NCBI RefSeq assembly: GCF_001663175.1
Contig: NZ_CP016033.1
Location: forward strand, 1 to 64,000
Direction: 5' to 3'
Origin: Erythrobacter neustonensis
Lineage (GTDB): Bacteria; Pseudomonadota; Alphaproteobacteria; Sphingomonadales; Sphingomonadaceae
Length of the DNA: 64,000 nucleotides
The position numbers were made by a program, and so were the translations under genes. Below the pieces are notes generated by a model that was not told the DNA's origin, searched no databases, and saw only the letters and a list, made by a program, of their open reading frames with translations. Shown here piece after piece: positions 26,017 through 34,606 of the stretch (the stretch's first letter is position 1; the number at the start of each line of letters is the position of its first letter).

Positions 26017-27183
26017 TCATTCGTAGGTGCCCAGCAGCCCGCGCGCGACCACCCAGTTGTGGATTTCCGACGGGCCATCATAGATCCGCATCGTGCGCAG
26101 CTTGTTGCTCATCAGGTAGAGCGGCAATTCGCGCGTCATCCCCATGCCGCCGTAAAGCTGCATCGCGTGGTCGACGATCTTGTAGGCTTCCTCGGTGCAG
26201 AAGCTCTTGATCATCGAGATTTCGCTGCGGGTATCGCGGCCCTCGTCGATCTTCCAAGCGCAATCATAGGTCATCAGCCGCATCGCGTGGATCTTGGTCG
26301 CGGCGTCGCTGATCCAGTTCTGCACGCTCTGGCGGGCTGACAGGGGCTTGCCGAAAGTCTCGCGCTGCGGGGCGTAATCGATCATCATGTCGAGCGCGCG
26401 TTGCGCCATGCCGATCGACCACGAGGCCATCTCGATCCGCCGGGTGCCCAGCCTGACCTGCATCGGCGCAAAACCCTGTCCGCGCGTGCCGAGCAGTTTC
26501 CAGCCCGGAACGCGGCAATCCTCGAGCGCGATTTCATAGGTCGCGGTGCCATCGATCATCGGGATTTTGCGGGTAACGTTGAAGCCCGGCGTGCCCTTGT
26601 CGACAAGGAAGGCGGACATGCCGTTGCGGCCATTGGGGTTCTTGTCGGTGACCGCCATCAGGATCGTGAAATCGGCCTCGGCGCCCTTGGTGATCCAGAT
26701 CTTGCGGCCGTTGATGATCCAGTCGTCGCCGTCCTGCACCGCGGTGGTGCGCATGCCTTGCGGGTCGGCGCCTGCGCCGGGTTCCGAAATGCCGATCGCG
26801 CTGATCGTTTCGCCGCGGACATAGGGTTCGAGATAGGCTTCGCGCTGGCGTTCGTCGGCGGCGACCATCAGCATTCGCAAGTTGGGCGAATCGGGCGGCA
26901 GGTAATAGGGCACGACGGTCTTGCCGAGTTCCTCGGACACGCCGACCATCGCCACCATCGGCAAGTTCATGCCGCCCACTTCCTCGGGCGCATCGAGGCC
27001 CCACAGGCCAAGTTCGCGGCTGACCGCGTCGACCTTGGCGGTTTCCTCGGGCGTCAGATAGGTGCCCTGCCCCAAGTTCTCGCGCGCGATGACGCTGGCT
27101 TCGTAAGGCATCAATTGATCGCGCACGAACTTGCCCACCAGGTCTTTCAGCATGGTGTGTTCGTGGCTCAGCTCGAAATTCAT
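26017..27183 (-). CDS. Acyl-CoA dehydrogenase
   Basis: A 388-residue acyl-CoA dehydrogenase of normal length, catalysing FAD-dependent alpha,beta-oxidation of an acyl-CoA thioester. Conserved blocks include GISEPGAGADPQGMRTTAV, WIINGRKIWITKGAEADF, and the C-terminal QLYGGMGMTRELPLYLMSNKLR with IYDGPSEIHNWVVARGLLG. The start at 27183 gives the standard MNFELSHEHTMLKDLVGKF opening. The gene is divergent from the ArsR-type regulator (196 bases) and 105 bases ahead of the second dehydrogenase gene, so the two may form one transcription unit. Chain-length preference cannot be told. Confidence 0.92.
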   Translation of the reverse strand: MNFELSHEHTMLKDLVGKFVRDQLMPYEASVIARENLGQGTYLTPEETAKVDAVSRELGLWGLDAPEEVGGMNLPMVAMVGVSEELGKTVVPYYLPPDSPNLRMLMVAADERQREAYLEPYVRGETISAIGISEPGAGADPQGMRTTAVQDGDDWIINGRKIWITKGAEADFTILMAVTDKNPNGRNGMSAFLVDKGTPGFNVTRKIPMIDGTATYEIALEDCRVPGWKLLGTRGQGFAPMQVRLGTRRIEMASWSIGMAQRALDMMIDYAPQRETFGKPLSARQSVQNWISDAATKIHAMRLMTYDCAWKIDEGRDTRSEISMIKSFCTEEAYKIVDHAMQLYGGMGMTRELPLYLMSNKLRTMRIYDGPSEIHNWVVARGLLGTYE

Positions 27184-27304
27184 CGTGTGTGTGTCCCTGT
27201 CCGTTTGCGGGTCTGCGCAGGAGCGCCCCTGACACCACACATTACGCGGCGTGTCACCCACCGGATTTCGCAGTGTCTGTGCGATGAGACGTTATAACCA
27301 TTAC

Positions 27305-27333
27305 TTGACCGCTTTGCGCGATGTGCATAGGTT
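27305..27333 (+). promoter_or_regulatory. Likely sigma-70 type promoter of the ArsR-carbonic anhydrase-SulP unit
   Basis: TTGACC at 27305-27310 and TAGGTT at 27328-27333 are separated by exactly 17 bases. They lie 47 bases before the preferred TTG start at 27380. An imperfect inverted pair TGCAA (27340-27344) and TTGCA (27357-27361) just downstream could be an operator for the regulator itself. This is by inspection only. Confidence 0.5.
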
Positions 27334-27379
27334 CACACTTGCAAACCTTCAAAAGCTTGCAGTTATGGGAGAGATTCCG

Positions 27380-27730
27380 TTGCCAAGCCGGCTCATCGTG
27401 TCGCGCCAACTTGCCGATCTGTTCCGGCTGCTGGCGCACGCCGACCGGCTGCGGCTGATCGAGGATCTGCGCGGGGGAGAGAAGGACGTCACCGGGATCG
27501 CCCAGTCGCTGGGCCTGCCGTCCACCCGCGTGTCGCAGCATCTGGCGCTGCTGCGCGCACACCGGCTGGTCGAAGAGCGCCGCGACGGGCGCAACCACTA
27601 TTACCGACTGGCCCGCCCGGATCTGGCGGGCTGGGTGCTGGGTGCGCTGCCCTTCATCGACATCCGCCAGCAACTCGAAGATGCCGCCCATATCGACACC
27701 GCGCGCGCCCTGTGGGGCGAGGCCGATTGA
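27380..27730 (+). CDS. ArsR-family winged-helix regulator
   Basis: A 116-residue repressor-type protein with the order ADLFRLLAHADRLRLIEDL (helix 1), VTGIAQSLGLPSTRVSQHLALLRAHRLVEERR (helix-turn-helix) and RNHYYRLARPDLAGWVLG (wing). There are no cysteine pairs of the metal-sensing ArsR/SmtB type, so the signal is probably not a thiophilic metal. The start is decided by the ribosome site: GGGAGAG at 27367-27373 is well placed for the TTG at 27380, whereas the ATG at 27365 overlaps that motif and has none of its own. It is followed 25 bases later by carbonic anhydrase and then a SulP transporter, which it probably controls. Confidence 0.85.
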   Translation: MPSRLIVSRQLADLFRLLAHADRLRLIEDLRGGEKDVTGIAQSLGLPSTRVSQHLALLRAHRLVEERRDGRNHYYRLARPDLAGWVLGALPFIDIRQQLEDAAHIDTARALWGEAD

Positions 27731-27755
27731 AAACCCTACCGAAAGGATTGTTACA

Positions 27756-28421
27756 ATGCCCCATTTCGCCAAAGGCGTGGTCAAGTTCCGGCGTGATGTC
27801 TATCCCGGAAAGGCCGAACTGTTCGAAAAGCTCGCCACCGGCCAGAGCCCCGAGGCATTGTTCATCACCTGCTCGGACAGCCGGATCGAAACCGCGATGC
27901 TCACCCAGACCGATCCGGGCGAGCTGTTCATCTGCCGCAATGCCGGCAACATCGTGCCCCCGCACACCAACCAGACCGGCGGGATGACCGCCTCGATCGA
28001 ATTCGCGATCGGTGCGCTCAAGATCCCCAACATCGTGATCTGCGGCCACACCGAATGCGGCGCGATGAAGGGTGCGATGAACCGTGCCGCGCTGACCAGC
28101 CTGCCGCACGTGCGCGAATGGCTCGGCTATTCGCAGGGCGCGGTCGATATCGTCGAGGCGATCGGCCCCGATCTCGAACCCGAAGCCAAGATGAAGATGC
28201 TGCTCGAACAGAACGTTATCCTGCAATTGCAGCACCTGAAGACCCACCCCACGGTCGCGGTCGCGCTCGCGCAGGATGCGGTGACGCTGCATGGCTGGGT
28301 TTACGACATCAAGACCGGCGAAGTCTCCGCCTATGACGAGGACAACAAGTGCTGGGTCTCGGTCGAGGAGCGTTATGCCGGCGAACTGCTCGAATTGATG
28401 GACGACAAGCACGCCTGCTGA
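27756..28421 (+). CDS. Beta-class carbonic anhydrase
   Basis: A 221-residue cytoplasmic zinc enzyme interconverting CO2 and bicarbonate. Zinc ligands are C39 (in FITCSDSR), H98 and C101 (in CGHTECGAMKG). The catalytic aspartate/arginine pair D41 and R43 is present, and LFICRNAGNIVPP is conserved. It ends with the usual HGWVYDIKTGEVSAYDE block. It is preceded by an ArsR-type regulator and followed 47 bases later by a SulP transporter, so the unit probably handles bicarbonate supply or pH. AAAGGA lies before the start. Confidence 0.95.
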   Translation: MPHFAKGVVKFRRDVYPGKAELFEKLATGQSPEALFITCSDSRIETAMLTQTDPGELFICRNAGNIVPPHTNQTGGMTASIEFAIGALKIPNIVICGHTECGAMKGAMNRAALTSLPHVREWLGYSQGAVDIVEAIGPDLEPEAKMKMLLEQNVILQLQHLKTHPTVAVALAQDAVTLHGWVYDIKTGEVSAYDEDNKCWVSVEERYAGELLELMDDKHAC

Positions 28422-28468
28422 GCTGCCTTTCCCTTACCCCATTGACCTGACCTGACGGAGCATCCCCC

Positions 28469-30037
28469 ATGCACGCTGCCGCCGCCGACCGATCAACCTC
28501 TGCCGTGTTGGGGCGAGATTTTCTCGCTTCGATCGTGGTGTTCCTTGTGGCCCTGCCACTGTGCATGGGGGTCGCGATCGCCTCGGGCGCACCACCTGCG
28601 CTGGGGCTGATCACGGGGATCGTGGGCGGTATCATCGTCGGCTCGCTCGCCGGCTCGCCTTTGCAGGTCAGCGGCCCGGCGGCGGGCATGGCGGTGCTGG
28701 TCTTCCAGCTGGTGCAGGAACACGGCCTCATCATGCTTGGCGTGGTCGGGCTGATCGCGGGCGCATTGCAATTGCTCGCCGGGGTGCTCAAGCTTGGCCA
28801 ATGGTTCCGGGCGATCTCGCCTTCGGTGATCCACGGCATGCTGGCCGGGATCGGGGTGCTGATCCTCGTCTCGCAGCTGCACGTCATGCTCGATGACGCC
28901 CCACGCGCCAGCGGCCTGCTCAACATCGCGGCGATCCCCGAGGCGGTGATCAAGGCGATCCCGACCGACGGTTCGGTGCATCACCTTGCGGCGATGGCGG
29001 GGGTCATCACGATCCTGACGATCGTGCTCTGGAACCACTTCAAGCCCAAGCAGCTCAGCCTGATCCCCGGCCCGCTGCTCGGCGTGATTGTGGGCACGAT
29101 CTTTGCGATGGTCTTTGCGCTGCCGATCACGCTGGTCGAACTGCCCGATACGCTGGCGGGCGCATTGAACATCCCCACCGGCGAGGCGCTGGCCGGGTTC
29201 ACCAATCCCGATATCCTCACGCTTGGCCTCGTCTTCGCTTTCGTCGCCAGTGCCGAAACGCTGCTGTGCGCGACTGCGGTCGACAAGATGCACATCGGCG
29301 CGCGCACCGACTACGACAAGGAACTGCGCGCGCAAGGGATCGGCAACATGATCTGCGGCGGGCTTGGCGCGCTGCCGATGACCGGCGTGATCGTGCGGTC
29401 TGCCGCCAACGTCGAAGCCGGCGCGACGACGCGTTTTTCCGCGATCATGCACGGCGTGTGGCTGCTGCTCGCGGTCGCGGCCTTCCCCTTCGTGCTCAAC
29501 GAAATCCCGACCTCGGTGCTCGCCGCGATCCTCGTCTACACCGGCTACAAGCTGGTCAACATTGCGCAGATCCGCAAGATTGCCGAATTCGGGCGGCAGG
29601 AACTGGCGATCTATTTCGTCACGCTGCTGGGCGTGGTGCTGATCGACCTGCTGACCGGGGTGATCCTCGGCTTTGCGCTGGCCACCGCCAAGCTGGTCTA
29701 CACCTTTTCGCACCTCGAAATCACGCGCGAGCATGATGAGGAGACCAACCGCGTCGATCTGTGGATGAAGGGTTCGGCGACGTTCTTCTCGATCCCGCAG
29801 CTGGGCAAGGCGCTCGAAAGCTCGCCCGTCGGGTCGGAAGTCCACATCCACGTCGAGAAGCTCGACTATATCGACCACGCCTGCCTTGAAATGCTGTCCT
29901 CGTGGGAGAAGCTGCACCAGACCACCGGCGGCACGCTGGTGGTGGAATGGAGCGAGCTGGTCGAACGCTATGGCCGGCGTTCCGAAGATCCGAGCAAGAC
30001 GGAGATCCCGGGCCTTATGGTGCGCCCGGCGGCCTGA
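28469..30037 (+). CDS. SulP family anion transporter, likely bicarbonate
   Basis: A 522-residue inner-membrane transporter with about 12 to 14 helices. The N-terminal block DFLASIVVFLVALPLCMGVAIASGAPP and the following SLAGSPLQVSGPAAGMAVLV are the SLC26/SulP substrate-site helices. The region ETLLCATAVDKMHIGARTDYDKELRAQGIGN is also conserved. The C-terminal part from about 420 is a STAS-like domain (HIHVEKLDYIDHACLEML). SulP transporters carry sulfate, bicarbonate or dicarboxylates; pairing with carbonic anhydrase favours bicarbonate. GGAG lies 10 bases before the ATG. The product is probably co-transcribed with the two genes before it. Confidence 0.9.
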   Translation: MHAAAADRSTSAVLGRDFLASIVVFLVALPLCMGVAIASGAPPALGLITGIVGGIIVGSLAGSPLQVSGPAAGMAVLVFQLVQEHGLIMLGVVGLIAGALQLLAGVLKLGQWFRAISPSVIHGMLAGIGVLILVSQLHVMLDDAPRASGLLNIAAIPEAVIKAIPTDGSVHHLAAMAGVITILTIVLWNHFKPKQLSLIPGPLLGVIVGTIFAMVFALPITLVELPDTLAGALNIPTGEALAGFTNPDILTLGLVFAFVASAETLLCATAVDKMHIGARTDYDKELRAQGIGNMICGGLGALPMTGVIVRSAANVEAGATTRFSAIMHGVWLLLAVAAFPFVLNEIPTSVLAAILVYTGYKLVNIAQIRKIAEFGRQELAIYFVTLLGVVLIDLLTGVILGFALATAKLVYTFSHLEITREHDEETNRVDLWMKGSATFFSIPQLGKALESSPVGSEVHIHVEKLDYIDHACLEMLSSWEKLHQTTGGTLVVEWSELVERYGRRSEDPSKTEIPGLMVRPAA

Positions 30038-30175
30038 TCGGAGAAGCCAGAGCGCGCGGGGGCTGACGACGGCCACCGCGCGCGCCTGGCCATCCTTGGC
30101 ACCCCCAATCCGACGCTTGAAACCCTGCCCTTGCGCAGGCATCACCTTGCGCGGGAACACAGGGGGGACGGGACA

Positions 30176-32098
30176 ATGAGAGTTGCCGCAATTCGTGCCG
30201 GCGCCGCGCTGGCGCTGGCTTTGGCAGCGCCTGCAATGGCCAGTACGCCCGGCGCCCCCGGCGCGCTCCCTCCCGAAGGCACGCGCGATGCCGAAAACGC
30301 GCAGCGCGGCTTTATCGCCACCCTGACCGATCCGGTGATCCGCAACGCAGCAGGAAAACCGGTCTGGAACCTCGATGCCTATGCCTTCGTGCACGGCGCG
30401 GCGCCCGGGACGGTCAACCCGTCATTGTGGCGGCACATGACGCATCTGAAACACCACGGGCTGTTTGCGGTGGCACCGGGGGTCTGGCAGGTGCGCGGGT
30501 TCGATGTGTCGAACATGACCGTGATCCGCGGCGCAAGCGGGTGGATCATCATCGATCCGCTCACCAGCGTCGAGGCAGCGAAGGCCGCGCTCGATCTGGT
30601 CAACCGCGAGCTTGGGGCGCGCCCGGTCAGTGCAGTCCTCTATTCGCACAGCCACGGCGATCATTTCGGCGGCGTGCGCGGTGTGGTTGGCGAAGCCGAT
30701 GTCGCCGCAGGGCGGGCCGCGATCATCGCGCCTGCGGGCTTCATGGAAGAGGCCACGTCCGAAAACGTGATGGCCGGCGGCGCGATGCAACGCCGCGCGG
30801 CCTACCAGTTCGGCACGGGGCTCGCGCCGGGTGCAACCGGCCAGATGGGCAGCGGCATCGGCAAGGGATTGTCCGCCGGCACATTGTCGTTGATCCCCCC
30901 CACCGACACCATCGCCGCCACCGGGGACACGCGCGTGATCGACGGAGTGGCGCTCGAATTCCAGATCGTTTCGGGCACCGAGGCACCAGCCGAATTCAAC
31001 GTGCTGATCAAGCCCGCCAAGACCTTCCTTGCGGCCGAGATCGCCACCTGTTCGCTGCACAATATCCTGACCCCGCGCGGGGCCAAGGTGCGCGATGCGC
31101 GCGCCTGGGCGCATTATCTCGACGAGGCGGCGCTGCGTTACGCGCCGCAGGCCGATACGGTGATTTCGAGCCATTGCTGGCCCGTGTTCGGCAAGGAAGA
31201 AGGGACTGCCTGGCTATCCGCGCAGCGCGACATCTATCGCTGGCTCCACGACCAGACCGTGCGCCGGATGAACCGCGGCGAGACGATGGACGAGATCGCC
31301 GAAGCGCTCGAAGCCGGCCCGCCCAAGGTGAACGCGCGCGAATGGGCAACGCGCGGCTATTACGGGACGATCAGCCACAACGCGAAAGCGATCTACCAGT
31401 TCTACCTCGGCTGGTATGATGCGGTACCTGCCAATCTCCACCCGCACCCCCCGGAGGTGCGCGCGCGCAAGCTTGTCGAAGCACTGGGCGGCGCGGACCG
31501 CACGCTGGCGCTGGGCGAGGCGGCGATGGCGGCGGGCGATTATCGCTGGGCGTCCGATCTGCTCCAGAGCCTCGTCTTTGCCGCGCCCGACAATGCCGCG
31601 GCCAAGGCGGCGCTGGCGCGCTCCTACACCGCGCAGGGCCATGCCGCCGAAAGCGCGATCTGGCGCAACCAGTTCCTGTCCGCCGCAAGCGACCTCATGC
31701 GCGGACGGCCTCAGAGCAGCGCATCGCAGAGCAACGACATGATCGCCGCAATCGCGACGCAGGAACTGCTCGATTCCGCCGCGACACTGTTCGCGCCCGA
31801 GCGCGCAGGCAAGCGCGGTTACAGCATCGCCATCGACCTGACCGACAAGCGCGAGACCGCGATGATTGAGGTCGGCGAGGACGTGATGATCGGCCGCGTC
31901 GGCGCGCTGCCCGCAGCGCCCGCGGCAACGCTGCGCGGCCCGCGCCGCGCGCTGCTGGCGCTGCTGTTCGTCCGCATGCCGGTCGACACGGTCGCGCAGA
32001 TGCCCGGCGTGACGATCGAAGGCGACAAAGCGATGCTGCAAGCCCTGATCGACAATCTCGACCCGATGCCGCACGGCTTCGATATCGTCCTGCCCTAG
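30176..32098 (+). CDS. Exported alkyl sulfatase (metallo-beta-lactamase fold, SdsA1/BDS1-like)
   Basis: A 640-residue hydrolase of linear alkyl sulfate esters. A signal peptide ends at about AMA-S (residue 22). The binuclear zinc site HSHGDHFGG (HxHxDH) is near residue 160, with LAAEIATCSLHNILTPRGAKVRDARAW and TVISSHCWPVFG supplying further conserved blocks. The middle helical part is the alkyl-sulfatase dimerisation domain, and the last 120 residues form the SCP2-like C-terminal domain (ATLRGPRRALLALLF). It is likely periplasmic and provides sulfate and a fatty alcohol from surfactants. Its stop codon shares bases with the stop of the convergent GH3 gene (a CTAG palindrome). Confidence 0.92.
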   Translation: MRVAAIRAGAALALALAAPAMASTPGAPGALPPEGTRDAENAQRGFIATLTDPVIRNAAGKPVWNLDAYAFVHGAAPGTVNPSLWRHMTHLKHHGLFAVAPGVWQVRGFDVSNMTVIRGASGWIIIDPLTSVEAAKAALDLVNRELGARPVSAVLYSHSHGDHFGGVRGVVGEADVAAGRAAIIAPAGFMEEATSENVMAGGAMQRRAAYQFGTGLAPGATGQMGSGIGKGLSAGTLSLIPPTDTIAATGDTRVIDGVALEFQIVSGTEAPAEFNVLIKPAKTFLAAEIATCSLHNILTPRGAKVRDARAWAHYLDEAALRYAPQADTVISSHCWPVFGKEEGTAWLSAQRDIYRWLHDQTVRRMNRGETMDEIAEALEAGPPKVNAREWATRGYYGTISHNAKAIYQFYLGWYDAVPANLHPHPPEVRARKLVEALGGADRTLALGEAAMAAGDYRWASDLLQSLVFAAPDNAAAKAALARSYTAQGHAAESAIWRNQFLSAASDLMRGRPQSSASQSNDMIAAIATQELLDSAATLFAPERAGKRGYSIAIDLTDKRETAMIEVGEDVMIGRVGALPAAPAATLRGPRRALLALLFVRMPVDTVAQMPGVTIEGDKAMLQALIDNLDPMPHGFDIVLP

Positions 32099-34506
32099 AA
32101 CGAGCACTCCACGTTTGCCGCCTTCTCGTCGCGGGTGATCTCGCTGATCTGGAAGGCGAAGGGCGCGGCAGACGCGAAGGTGAGCCTGCCGCCGGTGCTG
32201 CCAAGGCACGCCTGGGTCAGCACCATTTCGCGCCAGCCCTTGCCCTCGGCGACCGACAGGCCTTGCGTGATGTCGACGGCCTTGCCCCCGGCAGTGACGG
32301 TGACGGGGCCGGCGGGGCGATTGAGCACCTGATAGGCGATCCGGAACGCCGCGCCGCTGTCGGGGCCGGTGAAGCTGATCTTCGCGCCGGGGCCGAAGGT
32401 AATCCGGCGCGCGTCTTCCTGCGCGCGGCGGTCGATCCCGGCCGCGACGATGCCGTTGCCATTGCCGCGCAGATCGGGGAGCAGCGCATTGTCGGCCACC
32501 GCCTGCACCTGACTTGCCAGCCGGCCATTGGCAAACCACGCCGCGCCGCTGTCGTTGGTGAGCGCGGCGCAGGTCTCATCGAGCGGGACAGAGGCAATGC
32601 GCGGCGCGGCAAAGCCGAGGCCGTAGCCGCGTTCGAACAGCGTGCCGCCCTCGCGCCAGGTCGCCCCGCCCTCGCAGGTTTTGGGCCAGGCAAAGGACAG
32701 GCGTCCGGTGGGCTGGGTCTTGCCGAACAAGACGTCGGCCACCCCTGCCCCCTCGCTGCCCGGAAGCCACGAAGCGACGAAGGCATCGGCCGCGTTCAGC
32801 TCGCGGTTGACCCACAGGGGCCGGCCCGACAGGAACACCGCGACCGTGGGAATGCCGCGTGCCTTGTAAGCTTTCAGCAGCGCGAGACCTTCCTCGTCGC
32901 GGAAGGCCAGATCCTTGCGGTCGCCAACGAACTCGGCATAGGGTTCCTCGCCGAACACGACGATCGCGATGTCGGGCTTGGCGGCGCTGGCGGCTGCTGC
33001 GCTGCCCGTGGGCGCGAGCACCGCCGTGCCGCCCGCCGTCCTGGCCGCCTCGGCAATCCCGCCCCAGATCGATGTCGCGCCGGGGAAATTGGCCGCGGTC
33101 AGATCGCCGCCGCCCTGCCAGGTGATCGACCAGCCGCCCGACTGCTGCGGGATATTGTCCGCCGCAGTCCCGGCAACCTCGATCCGCGCGCCCGGCTTCA
33201 GCGGCAGCACGCCGGCATTCTTGAGGATCACCTGCGATTTGGCCACCGCCTCGCGCGCGATCGCGCGGTGTTCGGGTGAGCCGAGCAGGTTCCACTTGCC
33301 CCCGTTGGGCCGCGCCGAAGGCTTTACCTCGCCATCGAGGATGCCCAGCGCCTTTTTCATCCGAAGCACGCGCAGCACCGCTTCATCGAGCCGCGCCATC
33401 GGGATCGTCCCATCCTTGACCTGCGCGACCAGGCTGGCGTGGAGCGCCTTCCAGTCTTCGGGGACCATATAGACATCGAGCCCGGCGAGCAGCGATTGCG
33501 CGCAGTTCGAATTGGTGCAGCCGGTCACCTGACCGTGGCCGTTCCAGTCGCCCACGACCACGCCTTCGAAGCCCAGCTTGCCGCGCAACTCGTCGGTCAG
33601 CAGCGGCTTGTTGCCGTGCATCTTGGTGCCGTTGATCGAGTTGAAGCTGGCCATCACGCTGGCCACCCCGGCGCCGATCGCCGCCGGATAGGGCGCAGCG
33701 TGGATCGCCATCAGCTTGTCCAGATCGCCGTTGACATCGCCCTGGTCGACGCCCTGCGAAGTGCCGCCATCGCCGAAATAGTGCTTGGCCGTCGCGGCGA
33801 CCTTGCCTTGGCCCAGGAAGCCGGCCGTGCCGGCCTTGCCCTGCAACCCTTCAATCATCGCCGCGCCCAAGGGCGTGACGAGCGCGGGGTCTTCGGAATA
33901 GCTTTCGTAAGTCCGGCCCCAACGGCTGTCGCGCGCGACCGCGATCGTGGGCGCGAACGTCCAGTCGAGCCCGGTCACTTCGATTTCGGTCGCAGTGGCG
34001 GCGCCGATGCGGCGGATCAGATCGGGATCATGGGTCGCGCCAAGGCCGATATTGTGCGGAAACACCGTCGCGCCGGGCACATTGGCGTGGCCGTGAACCG
34101 CATCGGTCGCCCAGATCGCGGGGATTACCGGCTCACCGTTTTCGAGCGGCGCGGTGGAGGCTTCCCAGAATTCGTCCGCCAGTTTCAGCCAGTCGGCAGC
34201 AGGCGCCTTGTCATTGCCATAGGGGCCGGAATTGCCGCCATTGAGGATCGTGCCGAAGCGGTATTCGCGCACATCGGCAGGCGTGATCGAACCGATATCG
34301 GGCTGAACGAGCTGCGCAACCTTACGCTCGATGCTCATGCGCGCGAGCAGCGCCTCGGGGCTCGCGCCGGTTTGCGCCGCGGTGGCGGGCTGCGCGGCGG
34401 CGGGCGCACTTGCCGAACGCACGTCGGATACGGTGCCGCTGCAAGCCGATAGCAGCGCGCCCACAGCCGCACCGCACACCAACCGACCCATCATGCTTGC
34501 TGTCAT
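32095..34506 (-). CDS. GH3 family beta-glucosidase lipoprotein (exo-glucanase type)
   Basis: An 803-residue glycoside hydrolase family 3 enzyme. The N-terminus is a lipoprotein signal with lipobox LLSACSG (lipid-modified C22). The catalytic (alpha/beta)8 domain has the block AIWATDAVHGHANVPGATVF, AATAKHYFGDGG, and the nucleophile region GVVVGDWNGHG. The second domain has VKSQVILKNAGVLPL-type and SGRPLWVN blocks (VAKSQVILKNAGVLPL). A C-terminal beta-sandwich from about 670 resembles marine exo-1,3/1,4-glucanases. Start is at the ATG at 34506, 9 bases after GGGAGGG; an upstream TTG would add six residues. A palindrome at 34541-34556 is a likely LacI operator. It should act on beta-glucan oligosaccharides in the periplasm or outer membrane. 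Confidence 0.92.
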   Translation of the reverse strand: MTASMMGRLVCGAAVGALLSACSGTVSDVRSASAPAAAQPATAAQTGASPEALLARMSIERKVAQLVQPDIGSITPADVREYRFGTILNGGNSGPYGNDKAPAADWLKLADEFWEASTAPLENGEPVIPAIWATDAVHGHANVPGATVFPHNIGLGATHDPDLIRRIGAATATEIEVTGLDWTFAPTIAVARDSRWGRTYESYSEDPALVTPLGAAMIEGLQGKAGTAGFLGQGKVAATAKHYFGDGGTSQGVDQGDVNGDLDKLMAIHAAPYPAAIGAGVASVMASFNSINGTKMHGNKPLLTDELRGKLGFEGVVVGDWNGHGQVTGCTNSNCAQSLLAGLDVYMVPEDWKALHASLVAQVKDGTIPMARLDEAVLRVLRMKKALGILDGEVKPSARPNGGKWNLLGSPEHRAIAREAVAKSQVILKNAGVLPLKPGARIEVAGTAADNIPQQSGGWSITWQGGGDLTAANFPGATSIWGGIAEAARTAGGTAVLAPTGSAAAASAAKPDIAIVVFGEEPYAEFVGDRKDLAFRDEEGLALLKAYKARGIPTVAVFLSGRPLWVNRELNAADAFVASWLPGSEGAGVADVLFGKTQPTGRLSFAWPKTCEGGATWREGGTLFERGYGLGFAAPRIASVPLDETCAALTNDSGAAWFANGRLASQVQAVADNALLPDLRGNGNGIVAAGIDRRAQEDARRITFGPGAKISFTGPDSGAAFRIAYQVLNRPAGPVTVTAGGKAVDITQGLSVAEGKGWREMVLTQACLGSTGGRLTFASAAPFAFQISEITRDEKAANVECSF

Positions 34507-34540
34507 TTCGCCAGACCCTCCCAAGTCCGTTCACGTGTTC

Positions 34541-34556
34541 TTGAGAACGTTATCAA
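34541..34556. promoter_or_regulatory. Putative LacI operator upstream of the GH3 gene
   Basis: TTGAGAACGTTATCAA is a 16-base near-palindrome (TTGAgA/TaTCAA halves around ACGT) lying 35 bases before the GH3 start, in the 100-base gap after the MFS gene. It matches the palindrome at 40523-40538 at 14 of 16 positions. A central CG and inverted halves of this size are typical of LacI-family operators, and the only LacI gene in the window sits two genes upstream. Confidence 0.7.
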
Positions 34557-34606
34557 GCGAAGTTATGCCTGCGCCCGGCCCGCTTTGCAAGCATCTCGCA
34601 CGGGTC

